This document shows positions 6,269-6,707 of a DNA stretch of 6,707 nt, piece after piece. A program made the translations under genes and the position numbers. Source of the stretch: Actinomycetes bacterium (GTDB lineage: Bacteria > Actinomycetota > Acidimicrobiia > Acidimicrobiales > Acidimicrobiaceae). The DNA lies in NCBI GenBank assembly GCA_021785315.1, contig JAJYFX010000106.1, positions 1-6,707 on the forward strand, given 5' to 3'. Position 1 is the first letter of the stretch. Every line of letters starts with the position of its first letter. The notes beneath the pieces were generated by a model. The model made no database searches, was not told the origin of the DNA, and saw nothing but the letters and a program-made list of their open reading frames with translations.

Positions 6269-6706
6269 TCAACTCTTTTTCGCGCGCGACCTATTCTTAC
6301 GTCTGCGCCGACCAAGAAGGAATAACACCAATACAAGAGCGCCAAAGCCCCCCGGAATCAAGCGCTTCTTCAGTGAGCTTCCGGCCATGTTGAGCAGGTC
6401 AACCGGCTCGGCTTCCTTGTAAGCTATTTTCCTGGGACCTTCGCCAGCGACAGGTGGCGAAACCTGCGGACCGTTGTCACTAGTGGCAGTCTCCTCATCC
6501 TTCATTTCCGGCGAAACCGTTTCTTGCTTCGTTGCCGGCTTGTTGTCACTCTCTATCATCTCTTCAAGAGAGTCAACGAACTGGCCCATCAGCTTTGACG
6601 ATACATCCGAAAGTACGCCCCGACCAAACTGCGCAACCCTCCCCGTGATCGCCAAATCCGTGGTGACCTTGACCTTGGTTCGCTCGCCATCTCGGCTCAG
6701 TTCGGC
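6269..6706 (-). CDS. CoxG-like SRPBCC protein with membrane-anchored tail, C-terminal part
   Basis: The frame is open from the right edge of the window to a TGA at 6271-6269, giving 145 C-terminal residues. It begins AELSRDGERTKVKVTTDLAI, and the following TGRVAQFGRGVLSDVSSKL (residues 21-39) is the hallmark of the carbon-monoxide-dehydrogenase subunit G (CoxG) family, a START/SRPBCC-fold group: T-DL-I-G-VAQFGRG---DVS-KL--QF. CoxG proteins are linked to membrane attachment of molybdenum-hydroxylase enzymes, though many homologues sit away from CODH genes. After the domain comes an acidic, Thr/Ser/Pro-rich linker (about residues 48-100), then a hydrophobic stretch LIPGGFGALVLVLFLLG (116-132) and a strongly basic end (RRRRKNRSRAKKS), consistent with a tail anchor whose basic end stays in the cytoplasm. 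The TTG at 6655 is an internal leucine codon (TTDLAITG), not a start. No cox structural genes are visible here. Confidence 0.82.
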   Translation of the reverse strand, partial: AELSRDGERTKVKVTTDLAITGRVAQFGRGVLSDVSSKLMGQFVDSLEEMIESDNKPATKQETVSPEMKDEETATSDNGPQVSPPVAGEGPRKIAYKEAEPVDLLNMAGSSLKKRLIPGGFGALVLVLFLLGRRRRKNRSRAKKS

Positions 6707-6707
6707 C

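Noticed and set aside
6262..6345. Longer start for the DUF501 protein at 6345
   Set aside because: The extra 28 residues overlap the coxG-like gene by 77 bases and do not resemble the family; the ATG at 6261 fits just after the upstream stop.

Overview
The window looks like a piece of an actinomycetal (Actinomycetota) chromosome of moderate GC. The evidence is a DUF501 protein, a family known mainly from Actinobacteria, an acetyltransferase of the actinobacterial RimJ type, a CoxG-like protein with a membrane-anchored tail, and frequent GTG/TTG starts. An Acidimicrobiia-like or other uncultured lineage is a guess; nothing in the window fixes the genus.

Layout. (1) Bases 2-280, plus strand: the last 92 codons of a thiamine-diphosphate-dependent enzyme (acetolactate synthase/decarboxylase superfamily), entering from the left. 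(2) Bases 292-329: a strong hairpin in the gap between two convergent genes. (3) Bases 345-935, minus strand: a complete RimJ-like GNAT acetyltransferase. (4) Bases 936-1065: a divergent control region with a consensus -10 box (TATAAT) overlapped by a 10-bp palindrome. (5) Bases about 1066-3258 and 3425-5782, plus strand: two large paralogous glycosyltransferases, each built as N-terminal beta-rich module, first GT2 domain, second GT2 domain. (6) Minus strand, entering from the right: the 3' part of a coxG-like gene (6272-6706 without stop), then a DUF501 gene (5815-6261) starting 7 bases after it. These converge on the second glycosyltransferase gene.

The centre of interest is the glycosyltransferase pair. 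Both proteins align along their length at motif level and share a leader motif before their start codons, so they probably arose by an old tandem duplication. In the downstream protein both GT2 domains keep the expected acidic motifs. In the upstream protein the second domain is intact but the first has lost its metal/nucleotide-sugar motifs while keeping the domain outline, so it looks like a pseudo-glycosyltransferase. Together they could build a surface polysaccharide with a repeating unit, but the sugars and acceptor cannot be read from the sequence. The flanking genes (ThDP enzyme, acetyltransferase, DUF501, CoxG) look like ordinary chromosomal genes with no evident functional link to the pair. 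I saw no tRNA, rRNA, CRISPR array, transposase or attachment site.
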